Assembly: GCA_009773635.1 (NCBI GenBank)
Contig: WSYC01000014.1
Span: 1 to 64,000 of the forward strand
Direction: 5' to 3'
Length of the DNA: 64,000 nucleotides
From: Beijerinckiaceae bacterium
GTDB lineage: Bacteria > Pseudomonadota > Alphaproteobacteria > Rhizobiales > Beijerinckiaceae
Every line of letters begins with the position of its first letter. The stretch's first letter is position 1. Both the position numbers and the translations under genes were made by a program. Under the pieces are notes generated by a model. It was given only the letters and a program-made list of their open reading frames with translations, ran no database searches and was not told the origin of the DNA. This document shows, one piece after another, positions 52,418 to 59,821 of the stretch.

Positions 52418-53355
52418 GCCCGATGGCCGGTATTCTGCCGCTTCTCGAGCGCTTCCGCGTGGAGGATCTCCCCGGCCCGGCGCGCTTCGGACATCAGCTC
52501 GGCAAGCGGCGGCACATCGTTGTCCCACTCGATCAGCGTCGCGCAGGGGCCCATGCGGCGGACGAGGCGCGCATAGAGCACCCAGACATCCGCATCGACA
52601 GGGCGGTCATGACTGTCGATGAGAAGCCTGTCTCCGAGATCATCCTGATCTTCAGCATGCCCGCCGAGATGGATCTCGCCCACAGCCTCGACCGGAAAGG
52701 CATCAAGGTAGGCAAACGGATCACGGCGATGGTTGACGCAGGAAACCTGCACGTTGTTGACATCGAGAAGCAGCCCGCAGCCGGTCCGCCGCGCTATCGC
52801 AGCCAGAAAGTCGACCTCGTCCATCGTGCTCGACGAGAACTCGACGTAGGTGGAAGGATTTTCCAGCAGCATGCGACAGCGCAGATACTCCTGCACCAGA
52901 TCGATGTGATCGCAGACCCGATCAAGCGTGTCCCGATTGTAGGCAACCGGAAGCAGGTCGTTGAAGTAGGCCACATCGTGGCTCGACCAGGCGAGATGCT
53001 CGGAAAACGAGGCTGGCTCGTAGCGATCAATGAGGAGCCGCAGGCGGTTGAGATGCTCTCTGTCGAGCGGCCGCTCGCCCCCGATGGACAGCCCCACCCC
53101 ATGCAGCGAGATCGGGTAGAGCTCCCGCAATCGCCCGAGCTGGAAATGAGGCAACCCGCCGGCGCCCATGTAGTTTTCCGCATGCACTTCCAGAAAGGCT
53201 GGCCGATGAGTGCCATCAACCAGCCCGTCGAAGAAATCCGGCTTGAAGCCGATGCCCACGCCGGCAGGAAGACGCGGCACGCTTGAAAACCGCATGGTTT
53301 CAGCCCCCGAAGGATCGGGATCTGGTGATTTTCCGGATTGGAGCCGATCAGACAT
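52414..53355 (-). CDS. bufB: DUF692 multinuclear nonheme iron oxidative enzyme BufB
   Basis: BufB (MNIO family) modifies cysteines of a ribosomal precursor peptide, forming thiooxazole-type rings in bufferins. The 313-residue TIM-barrel protein has the expected metal-ligand segments: LEVHAENYMG, SLHGVGLSIGG, FSEHLAWSS, LENPSTYVEF, LLLDVNNVQVS, GEIHLGGHAED, IDSHDRPVD and LIEWDNDVPP. AAGGA with a 5-base spacer selects the ATG at 53355 over an in-frame Met at 53382; 53295 is also possible. It lies 59 bases after the bufA gene. Confidence 0.9.
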   Translation of the reverse strand: MSDRLQSGKSPDPDPSGAETMRFSSVPRLPAGVGIGFKPDFFDGLVDGTHRPAFLEVHAENYMGAGGLPHFQLGRLRELYPISLHGVGLSIGGERPLDREHLNRLRLLIDRYEPASFSEHLAWSSHDVAYFNDLLPVAYNRDTLDRVCDHIDLVQEYLRCRMLLENPSTYVEFSSSTMDEVDFLAAIARRTGCGLLLDVNNVQVSCVNHRRDPFAYLDAFPVEAVGEIHLGGHAEDQDDLGDRLLIDSHDRPVDADVWVLYARLVRRMGPCATLIEWDNDVPPLAELMSEARRAGEILHAEALEKRQNTGHRA

Positions 53356-53414
53356 CGCGTCCTTGCCCTGCGGATAGTCCATGCGCTGCTGGCGGAATTG
53401 TTCGGCAGGAGACC

Positions 53415-53711
53415 TCAGGCCTTCTTTTCCTTGAATTCCTTCAACTGGCCAAAGCCGGTCGAGGACGCCGGTGAGGCAGTCTTGGGGCAGGTGCCCTTCG
53501 GTACGAGCTTCCAGGCGTTCCCCTGGTAGTCAATTTTCGAGGTGCCGGCGCATGTGGTCCCGGGCCCGGCGGCGCAATCGTTCTTGCCCTTCAACGAGAC
53601 GCCGAAGCATTTCTCGTTGGCGGCGTCCTGCGCCTGAGCCGGCAATGAAACGCTGGTCACGGCGGCGGCAACGGAAACGGCCAGCGCCAGATTGATCGAA
53701 CGACGATCCAT
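53415..53711 (-). CDS. bufA: BufA1-type bufferin precursor (DUF2282)
   Basis: The 98-residue precursor has a signal-like N terminus ([24 protein letters not shown]) that doubles as the recognition leader. The mature part has four cysteines (Cys35, Cys46, Cys54, Cys75) in [26 protein letters not shown] and PKGTC, followed by a charged tail. This is the DUF2282 pattern. In bufferins some of these cysteines are converted to copper-binding thiooxazoles and the others form a disulfide. AAAGGAG precedes the ATG, and a SigF-type promoter lies about 44 bases upstream. Confidence 0.9.
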   Translation of the reverse strand: MDRRSINLALAVSVAAAVTSVSLPAQAQDAANEKCFGVSLKGKNDCAAGPGTTCAGTSKIDYQGNAWKLVPKGTCPKTASPASSTGFGQLKEFKEKKA

Positions 53712-53754
53712 GATGTTCTCCTTTGAGCAAGGCCAATCGGGCCTGCGAGAGGAG

Positions 53755-53780
53755 TTCGCTGTTTCATGGCGGATTGTTAC
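53755..53780 (-). promoter_or_regulatory. SigF-type promoter GTAAC-N17-CGAA before bufA
   Basis: On the minus strand, GTAAC (complement of 53776-53780) and CGAA (complement of 53755-53758) are 17 bases apart, identical in spacing to the element before the YHS gene. The -10 lies 44 bases before the bufA ATG. A second, 16-base-spaced GTAAC/CGAA pair lies upstream at 53856-53880. Confidence 0.75.
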
Positions 53781-53993
53781 ATGTTCACGTCTTCGTGAAG
53801 CCAGAGACCTCCACCGCCGGCTTTTGCGACGACAAAAACCCGCAGTTTTCGCGCATTCGCTGGTGAGCCGGGTTTGTTACAAGGGCTCACATCAAATAAA
53901 TGTGCGGATCGGCGAAGTGCATTTCCGGGCGATTGGCTTCAGGATCAAGGATCGATGAAGCCCAGTTCGAGAGACCCGGAGGGAGCCGTTGCC

Positions 53994-54494
53994 ATGAAAT
54001 CCATTGATCGCAGAAGCCTGATCGGCATCACCGGCAGCCTTTTTCTCGCAATTCCCACTGCCTCTCTGGCTCAGACTGCCCCGATGGCTGCCCGGCAGGG
54101 GTGGATCGTCAAATCCACCGCGCACGGTTTTGCGACGCTGGTTGGCAGGCTTGACGAGTCCGTGAAGGCCAACAAGATGGGGCTGGTGACTGTCGCGAGT
54201 GCATCGGATGGCGCAAAGGCGCAAGGGTTCACAATCCCCGGCAATCGCGTTGTCGGCGTCTTCCGGAATGATTTTGCCCGGCGCATGCTCGCAGCCAGCA
54301 TTCCTGCGGGGATCGAGGCCCCGATCCGCTTCTACATCACCGAGAACGCAAACGGCACGTCCACGCTGTCCTACAAGACGCCGGGCACCGTCTTTGCGCC
54401 CTATTTCGACGGTGCGGCAGCCGATCTGAAAACGCTGGCGGCCGAACTGGATGTGATTTTTGCAAAAATCGCCGAGGACGCAACCAAGCCTTGA
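53994..54494 (+). CDS. Exported DUF302 family protein
   Basis: The 166-residue protein has a Tat-like signal (DRRSLIGITGSLFLAIPTASLAQ) and a DUF302 domain (VKSTAHGFATLVGRLDESVKANKMGLV, FRNDFARRMLAASIPAGIEAPIRFYITEN, VFAPYFDGAAADLKTLAAELD). DUF302 proteins are small periplasmic or cytosolic proteins of unsettled function, found near redox and metal genes. It is divergent from bufA. GGAGGGAGC before the Met at 53994 supports this start. No GTAAC/CGAA promoter reads toward it. Confidence 0.82.
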   Translation: MKSIDRRSLIGITGSLFLAIPTASLAQTAPMAARQGWIVKSTAHGFATLVGRLDESVKANKMGLVTVASASDGAKAQGFTIPGNRVVGVFRNDFARRMLAASIPAGIEAPIRFYITENANGTSTLSYKTPGTVFAPYFDGAAADLKTLAAELDVIFAKIAEDATKP

Positions 54495-54720
54495 TCGGCG
54501 CGAATCCTCACATCGTTGCAACAAGACGTCTGCAATGACCGGCCGTCGGAAGATCGCCGACACGGATCATCGTGTGCAGCAAATGATGGGGACGGTCCGC
54601 CGGTATATCGTCCGTTCCACGATAGCGCGCTTCACTGATAAGCTTGTGAAATTATGACATATATCTAATTTTTGTTCGCCGCACCTTTCAGAACAGACAT
54701 GCGTAGTGTATATGCACATT

Positions 54721-55200
54721 ATGGATGAATCGAGTTCAAATTCCCTGGAAGAGCGTGATCTGGCGCTCGTGAGCCAGACCTGTCTGGTCCGGGCGGCGCG
54801 TCGCACAGCCAACCTGTTGACGCGTGTTTATGCGACGCGCCTGTCGGATGCGAGGATCGAGCCGACCCAGTTCACGCTGCTGGTTGCGATCGCTGTTGGC
54901 AAGGCCCGTTCCGCCTCCGAGCTTGCAGGGCAAATCGGCATTGAACGCTCGACCTTGGTCCGCAACCTGGGACCGATGCTGTCTGCCGGTCTAGTCGTCG
55001 CAGAGCCCGGCGAAGGCCGCCGCCTGACCTACCAGCTGACAGCGCCGGGACAGGTAAAGCTGGATCAGGCATTGGTCCACTGGCGGAAGATCCAGAAGGA
55101 TCTGCTTGATGCCATGCCCGAAGGATCACTGGAAGCCGTGCAGGGTCAGTTGGCGCTGCTGCGGCGCGCCGCCCGGCAGGCTGGTTCAGAATCCGACTAG
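54721..55200 (+). CDS. MarR family transcriptional regulator
   Basis: The product has a MarR winged helix (FTLLVAIAVGKARSASELAGQIGIERSTLVRNLGPMLSAGLV, EGRRLTYQLTAPGQ) flanked by dimerisation helices. In-frame starts at 54706 (GTG), 54712 and 54721 are all possible, and none has a clear Shine-Dalgarno. A near-palindrome, GTGTATATGCAC at 54706-54717, suggests an operator there and so favours 54721. The single cysteine CLVRAARR near the N terminus is typical of the HosA/SlyA-like group. The target is unknown. Confidence 0.83.
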   Translation: MDESSSNSLEERDLALVSQTCLVRAARRTANLLTRVYATRLSDARIEPTQFTLLVAIAVGKARSASELAGQIGIERSTLVRNLGPMLSAGLVVAEPGEGRRLTYQLTAPGQVKLDQALVHWRKIQKDLLDAMPEGSLEAVQGQLALLRRAARQAGSESD

Positions 55201-55303
55201 CACATGAAGACTTGGGAAGGGGTAAATGCATGCCAATATGTGTATCTGCAACATCAATCTTCTGCATCTGCGTCAGACGCATGCAGGTCTTTGGCTCGAA
55301 GGG

Positions 55304-55426
55304 ATGACGCAAAATGAGCCCTGGCGTGACAACACGACGGGCACCTTGTTGTCGCCTGCACAGCGCGAGACGCCGCCAGAAGCCGTTGGCACCCCTGTTT
55401 CGCAGACGGCAGCAGAACCTGCCTGA
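55304..55426 (+). CDS. Possible 40-codon ORF between marR and the KAS gene
   Basis: The sequence MTQNEPWRDNTTGTLLSPAQ and onward is polar and has no recognisable domain. AAGGG touches the ATG, which is too close for a normal Shine-Dalgarno. It may be a small gene, or chance. The rest of 55201-55471 shows an imperfect hairpin (CTGCAT/ATGCAG, 55257-55284). Confidence 0.25.
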   Translation: MTQNEPWRDNTTGTLLSPAQRETPPEAVGTPVSQTAAEPA

Positions 55427-55431
55427 TCATG

Positions 55432-55459
55432 CCCGCTGGCAGAAACCCGCTGGCAGAAA
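55432..55459 (+). repeat. 14-bp tandem duplication before a small ORF
   Basis: CCCGCTGGCAGAAA is present twice in direct tandem (55432-55445 and 55446-55459). The second copy runs into the AAAGGAG Shine-Dalgarno of the next ORF, so the duplication may change the leader length of that gene. Confidence 0.8.
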
Positions 55460-55471
55460 GGAGTAATCTTC

Positions 55472-55672
55472 ATGCGCGCCTCAGCCTGGCTTTCAATCCT
55501 GCCGGAATTCCTGAAGGGGCTCGACGCCGACGACGATCCCATCGAACGGCTTGAGGCCCGTGTCGCGGCGCTGGAGCGCTCGATGACAGCCGCTTCGATG
55601 ACTATGCCACCCGACAACCCGATGCCTTCGGACCCGTCGTTCGAATCTTTGTCTCCCTCACGAAGGATCTGA
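55472..55672 (+). CDS. Small protein upstream of the KAS II-like gene
   Basis: The 66-residue product starts after an excellent AAAGGAG site and stops 1 base before the synthase gene, so the two are co-translated. A central helix (PIERLEARVAALERSMTAA) looks like a short coiled coil, followed by a Pro/Ser-rich tail. It is not an acyl carrier protein: there is no DSL motif. Function is unknown; a synthase partner or leader peptide is possible. Confidence 0.55.
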   Translation: MRASAWLSILPEFLKGLDADDDPIERLEARVAALERSMTAASMTMPPDNPMPSDPSFESLSPSRRI

Positions 55673-55673
55673 T

Positions 55674-56939
55674 ATGCCTCGCTCAGCCAAGATTGTTGTC
55701 ACCGGCATGGGCATCGTATCGCCCCTCGGGGTCGGCGTGGAACGCGTCTGGGAAAGGCTCGTCGCCGGAAGAAGCGGAATCCGGCGGCTTGACGATGCCA
55801 TCGTGCCGGATGTTCCCGCCAAGATCGGAGGTGTCGTGCCTGATCTGGCGGAGGATGCCGAGGGTGGCTTCGACCGTGATGCCGTCGTTCCCCCGAAGGA
55901 CCAGAAGAAGATGGACCGGTTCATCCAGTTCGCGGTTCGCGCGGCGGATGAGGCGATCGCGCAGGCCGGCTGGCATCCGGCGACGGACCGGGGCCGTGCG
56001 CGAACCGCGACGGTGATCGCTTCCGGCATTGGCGGGTTCCATACCATCACCGAGGCGGTGGAAACCACAGCAGAACGTGGTGTGCGGCGACTTTCGCCCT
56101 TCACGGTGCCCTCGTTTCTCGTGAACCTCGCGGCAGGATGGGTGTCGATCCGTCACGGGTTCCGTGGTCCACTCGGCGCCCCTGTCACGGCTTGCGCCGC
56201 CAGCGTGCAGGCCATCGGTGATGCCGCCCGGATGATCCGCTCGGGCGAAGCCGACATCGCGATCTGCGGCGGCGCCGAAGCCTGCATCTCTCGCGTGGCT
56301 CTGGGCGGATTTTCTGCGGCGCGCGCGCTTTCCACCGGCTTCAACGACACGCCTGAACAGGCATCGCGCCCATTCGATCAGAGCCGCGACGGCTTTGTCA
56401 TGGGAGAAGGCGCGGGTATGCTGGTGATCGAGACGCTTGAACATGCACTCGCACGCGGTGCGAAGCCGCTGGCCGAACTCGCGGGCTACGGGACAAGCGC
56501 CGATGCCTACCACCTCACGGCCTCCCCGGAGACTGGCGAGGGCGCGCAGCGGGCCATGCGCGCGGCGCTTGACGCCGCCGGGTTAGAGCCGCGGCAGATC
56601 GATCATCTCAACGCTCATTCAACCTCGACGCCTGTCGGAGATCGCGGCGAACTCGCGGCCATTCGCGCGATTTTCGGCGAGGGGCGGAGCCCTGCCATCA
56701 GCGCCACCAAGTCCGCGACCGGGCATCTCCTTGGTGCAGCGGGTGGCATCGAGGCCATTTTCTCGATCATGGCGCTGAGGACCGGCATCCTGCCGCCGAC
56801 TCTCAATCTCGATACGCCTGACGAAGCGGCCTACGGACTCGATATCGTCGGCCCTCGGGCGCGAATCCAACCGATCTCCGCCGTGCTTTCCAACGGATTC
56901 GGCTTTGGCGGCGTCAACGCCAGCGTGATCTTCCGGTGA
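55674..56939 (+). CDS. Beta-ketoacyl-ACP synthase II (KAS II/FabF-like)
   Basis: The 421-residue condensing enzyme has the thiolase fold with an intact Cys-His-His triad: TACAASVQAI (Cys174), AHSTSTPVGD (His near 312) and KSATGHLLGAAGG (Lys and His near 342-347). FGFGGVNASVIF closes the protein. It elongates acyl-ACP with malonyl-ACP. It stands apart from fab and acpP genes, in a MarR-flanked unit. It may therefore be an accessory synthase for a special lipid or secondary product rather than the housekeeping FabF. Confidence 0.88.
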   Translation: MPRSAKIVVTGMGIVSPLGVGVERVWERLVAGRSGIRRLDDAIVPDVPAKIGGVVPDLAEDAEGGFDRDAVVPPKDQKKMDRFIQFAVRAADEAIAQAGWHPATDRGRARTATVIASGIGGFHTITEAVETTAERGVRRLSPFTVPSFLVNLAAGWVSIRHGFRGPLGAPVTACAASVQAIGDAARMIRSGEADIAICGGAEACISRVALGGFSAARALSTGFNDTPEQASRPFDQSRDGFVMGEGAGMLVIETLEHALARGAKPLAELAGYGTSADAYHLTASPETGEGAQRAMRAALDAAGLEPRQIDHLNAHSTSTPVGDRGELAAIRAIFGEGRSPAISATKSATGHLLGAAGGIEAIFSIMALRTGILPPTLNLDTPDEAAYGLDIVGPRARIQPISAVLSNGFGFGGVNASVIFR

Positions 56940-57040
56940 AACCGCTTCCAGCCGTCTGTACGAATCTCGCGGTAGTTCAATGCGTTACCACACCTGTCCA
57001 ATAACTGGTGAGCCAACACCTGCGGACTTGACGCCATGTT

Positions 57041-57054
57041 ATTGCATATGCAAT
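57041..57054. promoter_or_regulatory. Perfect palindrome ATTGCATATGCAAT before the second marR gene
   Basis: A perfect 14-bp palindrome lies 26 bases before the preferred marR start. The 12-bp core TTGCATATGCAA recurs at 57550-57563, on the far side of the same gene, so both are probably sites for the encoded MarR protein. Confidence 0.75.
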
Positions 57055-57079
57055 GACTATGCGGCATCGGGAGATTGTC

Positions 57080-57532
57080 ATGCCGAAAGAGGATATGATC
57101 AGCAACATGGCGGGCAGTTGCCTGATGGGTCGGGCGAGGCTTCTGACGCGCGTCCTGACGGGCATATACGACGACGAGCTGCGTCCGTTTGGTCTCAAGG
57201 CGACACAGCTCAATCTGCTCGTCGTCGTCGCCCAACTCGGCCCTGTTCGTCGCATCGAGATCGGCCGCATGATCCATCTCGACCCCTCGACACTCACCCG
57301 CAATCTGCAGGTCATGCTGAACAACGGCTGGATCGAGGAAGTCGCCGACGACGAGGATGGACGCGGACTTCCCCTTCAAGCAACGCGTCCCGGTATGACG
57401 CTGCTGGAAAAGGTATCGCCGGCCTGGGAGTGCGCGCAAGGGAAAGCCGGGAGGCTGCTTGGCGCTGACGGCGCCGCACTGTTGCGCAAGCTGTCGTCAG
57501 GACTTTTTGGCACGGCACCGGGAAGGGTGTGA
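57080..57532 (+). CDS. MarR family transcriptional regulator
   Basis: The 150-residue protein shows a winged helix-turn-helix (LKATQLNLLVVVAQLGPVRRIEIGRMIHLDPSTLTRNLQVMLNNGWIEEVADDEDGRG) between dimer helices. In-frame Met codons at 57053 and 57059 overlap or adjoin the palindrome. GGGAG at 57069-57073 selects the ATG at 57080. It probably represses itself and the downstream membrane-protein unit through the two TTGCATATGCAA sites. It shares general fold, but little sequence, with the MarR at 54.7 kb. Confidence 0.85.
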   Translation: MPKEDMISNMAGSCLMGRARLLTRVLTGIYDDELRPFGLKATQLNLLVVVAQLGPVRRIEIGRMIHLDPSTLTRNLQVMLNNGWIEEVADDEDGRGLPLQATRPGMTLLEKVSPAWECAQGKAGRLLGADGAALLRKLSSGLFGTAPGRV

Positions 57533-57549
57533 AATTTTTTGACTATGTA

Positions 57550-57563
57550 TTTGCATATGCAAA
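57550..57563. promoter_or_regulatory. Perfect palindrome TTTGCATATGCAAA after the second marR gene
   Basis: A perfect 14-bp palindrome sharing the TTGCATATGCAA core with the site before marR. It lies 18 bases after the marR stop and upstream of the small-ORF and membrane-protein region. Confidence 0.75.
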
Positions 57564-57584
57564 AACATCGATCACAGGTGGTCC

Positions 57585-57871
57585 CATGTGGAAACTGATC
57601 CCGGCAGACGAGGCATCGCCGCTGATTACCTTCGGTATGGCGGGTATTGCCGGGGAAGAATCTGGCACCTGTCGTCGGGAAGAGAAGAGAGCGTGCCGAC
57701 TGCCTCACGTGGATGGCATTTCCGATCGGTACATCGGAGCCAGCAACCCTCAAAGAGGTTCGGCCGATCTGGGCTCGCGCGATGGGACTTCTCGCCCGCT
57801 ATCCGAAAGCCAATGACTGGATCCGGCGCCTGCAATTTCGACAGGCCTGTCAACGCGCAATAAGCAAGTAG
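57585..57871 (+). other. Region with short competing frames, possibly a frameshifted small gene
   Basis: Between the operator and the membrane-protein gene no single convincing gene is seen. One frame gives MWKLIPADEASPLITFGMAG and then loses coding character. Another, entered from TTG at 57647, gives ERADCLTWMAFPIGTSEPAT and then KANDWIRRLQFRQACQRAIS with better codon use, up to TAG at 57869. A single small gene with a frameshift near 57650-57700 would explain both. No family was recognised. Confidence 0.3.
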
Positions 57872-57881
57872 GGAAGCCACA

Positions 57882-58616
57882 ATGTACCAGACGATCGCCA
57901 CCATCTATGTTCTAGCGTTCCTGACATTCCTGCCAGCCGTCGTTCTGGGCCTGCTGGCTGCCGGTGCCTTTCGGGCCGGGCTCGCACCCCGCCAGACGGC
58001 ATGGGCATTGGGGCTTGTGGCTGCACTTCTTGGCCTCTGGGCAGCAGCAATGGTGCCATTGGCACAGGCAGGAGTCCTGCTGCCACCTCCGACAATCTTC
58101 GATCCACCGTTTGCTCTGATGCCCCTCATCGGGGGAGCTGCAATCTTGTGGGGTCTGGGGCGTTTCACTGCCAGCGGGCAAGCCATTCTCAGAGGTCTCG
58201 ACCAACGGCACCTGGTCGGGTTCCAGATATTCCGTGTGATGGGCGGGCTCTTCCTTCTGGGCTGGGCGATGGGGAAAGTTCCGTGGCAATTTGCACTGCC
58301 GGCTGGCATTGGCGATATCTGGGCCGGAGTTGCAGCAATTCAGGCGTTGTCGGCACTGAACAGCGGAGCTCCGCAGGCTCGGGCGCTTGTGGTCAGGGCC
58401 AATGTCATCGGACTGGTTGACTTCGTCGTGGCGGTCAGCACCGGCTTGATAACTTCAGAAGGGTTCCTGCATTTGCTTTCCCGCGACGCGCCCAACATCA
58501 TCAACATGTACCCGCTCGCGCTCTTTCCGGCCTTTTTTGTGCCAATCTTCATCGCTTTCCATCTGTTCTCGCTGAGGGCGCTGCGTAGCGAGCCGCTGGT
58601 CCGACCGTCGACCTGA
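57882..58616 (+). CDS. Multi-pass membrane protein of unknown function
   Basis: The 244-residue protein has about seven hydrophobic helices (for example YVLAFLTFLPAVVLGLLAAGAF and ALGLVAALLGLWAAAMVPLA) with short loops. FQIFRVMGGLFLLGWAMGKVPWQFALPAGIGD looks like the best-conserved part. No transporter or enzyme motif was recognised. It ends with a short cytoplasmic tail. It probably belongs to the MarR-controlled unit behind the second TTGCATATGCAA site. Confidence 0.65.
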   Translation: MYQTIATIYVLAFLTFLPAVVLGLLAAGAFRAGLAPRQTAWALGLVAALLGLWAAAMVPLAQAGVLLPPPTIFDPPFALMPLIGGAAILWGLGRFTASGQAILRGLDQRHLVGFQIFRVMGGLFLLGWAMGKVPWQFALPAGIGDIWAGVAAIQALSALNSGAPQARALVVRANVIGLVDFVVAVSTGLITSEGFLHLLSRDAPNIINMYPLALFPAFFVPIFIAFHLFSLRALRSEPLVRPST

Positions 58617-58728
58617 GGGCTGGCAGAGGAAAAATCGGGTATCGCGACAGTGGCGATGGTGGCCTGAGCCTGATGCCGGAATGTTCTGCCGTTTGAGCGG
58701 TTCCAAACCCCGACACTGCGGTGCCCCC

Positions 58729-59799
58729 TCACGCCGGCAGTAACGGGCGGGCCTCATCCCAGAGCCGCTTCAGAATCGCCGCGGCAGGCTCCGCCCGCGC
58801 CAGAGCCGCCGATTGCCCGGCCCAGGCCTGCATGCGCTGGAGATCGCCGGTGCGCAGCGCCTCCTCCCGCATGGGCCGCGTCATACCGCGCTGCACCGGG
58901 TAGGGGGCCGGTGCCGGCGCATCCGGTGCCGCGCTCGCCTTGACGTAATCGGTCGCGATGCCCCGCCCCGCCCGGCCACTGAAAGCGCGGGTAAGGGTTG
59001 TCTGTTCGGGGAGCGTGTGCCCGAGAGCCTCCGCCCATGCCGGCGCGATCCCCGCCTCCGGCGCGCGCAGGAAGCCGGTACCGACCTGCACGGCACTGGC
59101 CCCGAGAACGAGCGCCGCCGCCAGGGTCCGGCCATCCGCGATCCCGCCGGCCGCGATCACCGGGAGGCGGACAGCATCCACCACCGCCGGCAACAGGGAG
59201 AGCAGGCCGACGGCTTCAGCCTCTGCCGTTTCCGACGCGAAGGACGCCCGGTGCCCACCGGCCTCGAAGCCCTGAACCGCGATGGCATCGGCCCCGGCGC
59301 GTTCGGCGGCGAGCGCATCGCGCACCGTCGAGACGATCGCGATCCAGCGGATACCGGCGGCCTTGAGCGCACGCACTTCGGCCTCGCCGAAAAGCCCCAT
59401 CACGGAGGAAGCCGCATCGGGCTTCGCGGCCATCAGCGCCGCGAACTGCGTGGCATAGTCGATGAGCGGGGTATCGGCATCCCCGTCGCTGACCGGCGGG
59501 CCCCAGACACCAAGAAACTGCCGCATGGCCCTCTCGCGCCCGGCGTCGCGGTGCGGGGGCGGATCGGGCACCCAGAGATTGATCTGGACCGGGCCGCTGG
59601 TGCCGGCCCGGAAATCCGCCATCCATTTGAGAATCGCATCCGGTGCGAGCATCAGCCCGGCGCAAGCCCCCATCCCGCCTGCGTTGGCTACCGCAATCGA
59701 GAGCCCGACCGGGCAGGCCCCCGCCATCGGGCCGAGCAGGATGGGCGCCTGAAGTGCATGGCCCTGACAGAAATTGCGGATGCGCGCGCTGATCGACAT
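58729..59799 (-). CDS. Nitronate monooxygenase-like FMN enzyme (NPD family)
   Basis: The 356-residue TIM-barrel flavoenzyme resembles 2-nitropropane dioxygenase/nitronate monooxygenase (LGPMAGACPVGLSIAVANAGGMGACAG near the start, VQGFEAGGHRASF with the candidate catalytic His, VIAAGGIADGRTLAAALVLGASAVQVGTGFL for FMN phosphate). The Met at 59799 after GGGAG is preferred to a longer frame. It follows the sulfatase gene by 22 bases, so it is in the TetR-sulfatase operon. Enoyl-reductase-like activity is an alternative for this superfamily. Confidence 0.86.
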   Translation of the reverse strand: MSISARIRNFCQGHALQAPILLGPMAGACPVGLSIAVANAGGMGACAGLMLAPDAILKWMADFRAGTSGPVQINLWVPDPPPHRDAGRERAMRQFLGVWGPPVSDGDADTPLIDYATQFAALMAAKPDAASSVMGLFGEAEVRALKAAGIRWIAIVSTVRDALAAERAGADAIAVQGFEAGGHRASFASETAEAEAVGLLSLLPAVVDAVRLPVIAAGGIADGRTLAAALVLGASAVQVGTGFLRAPEAGIAPAWAEALGHTLPEQTTLTRAFSGRAGRGIATDYVKASAAPDAPAPAPYPVQRGMTRPMREEALRTGDLQRMQAWAGQSAALARAEPAAAILKRLWDEARPLLPA

Positions 59800-59821
59800 G
59801 GTTTCATCTCCCAAAAAGGTC

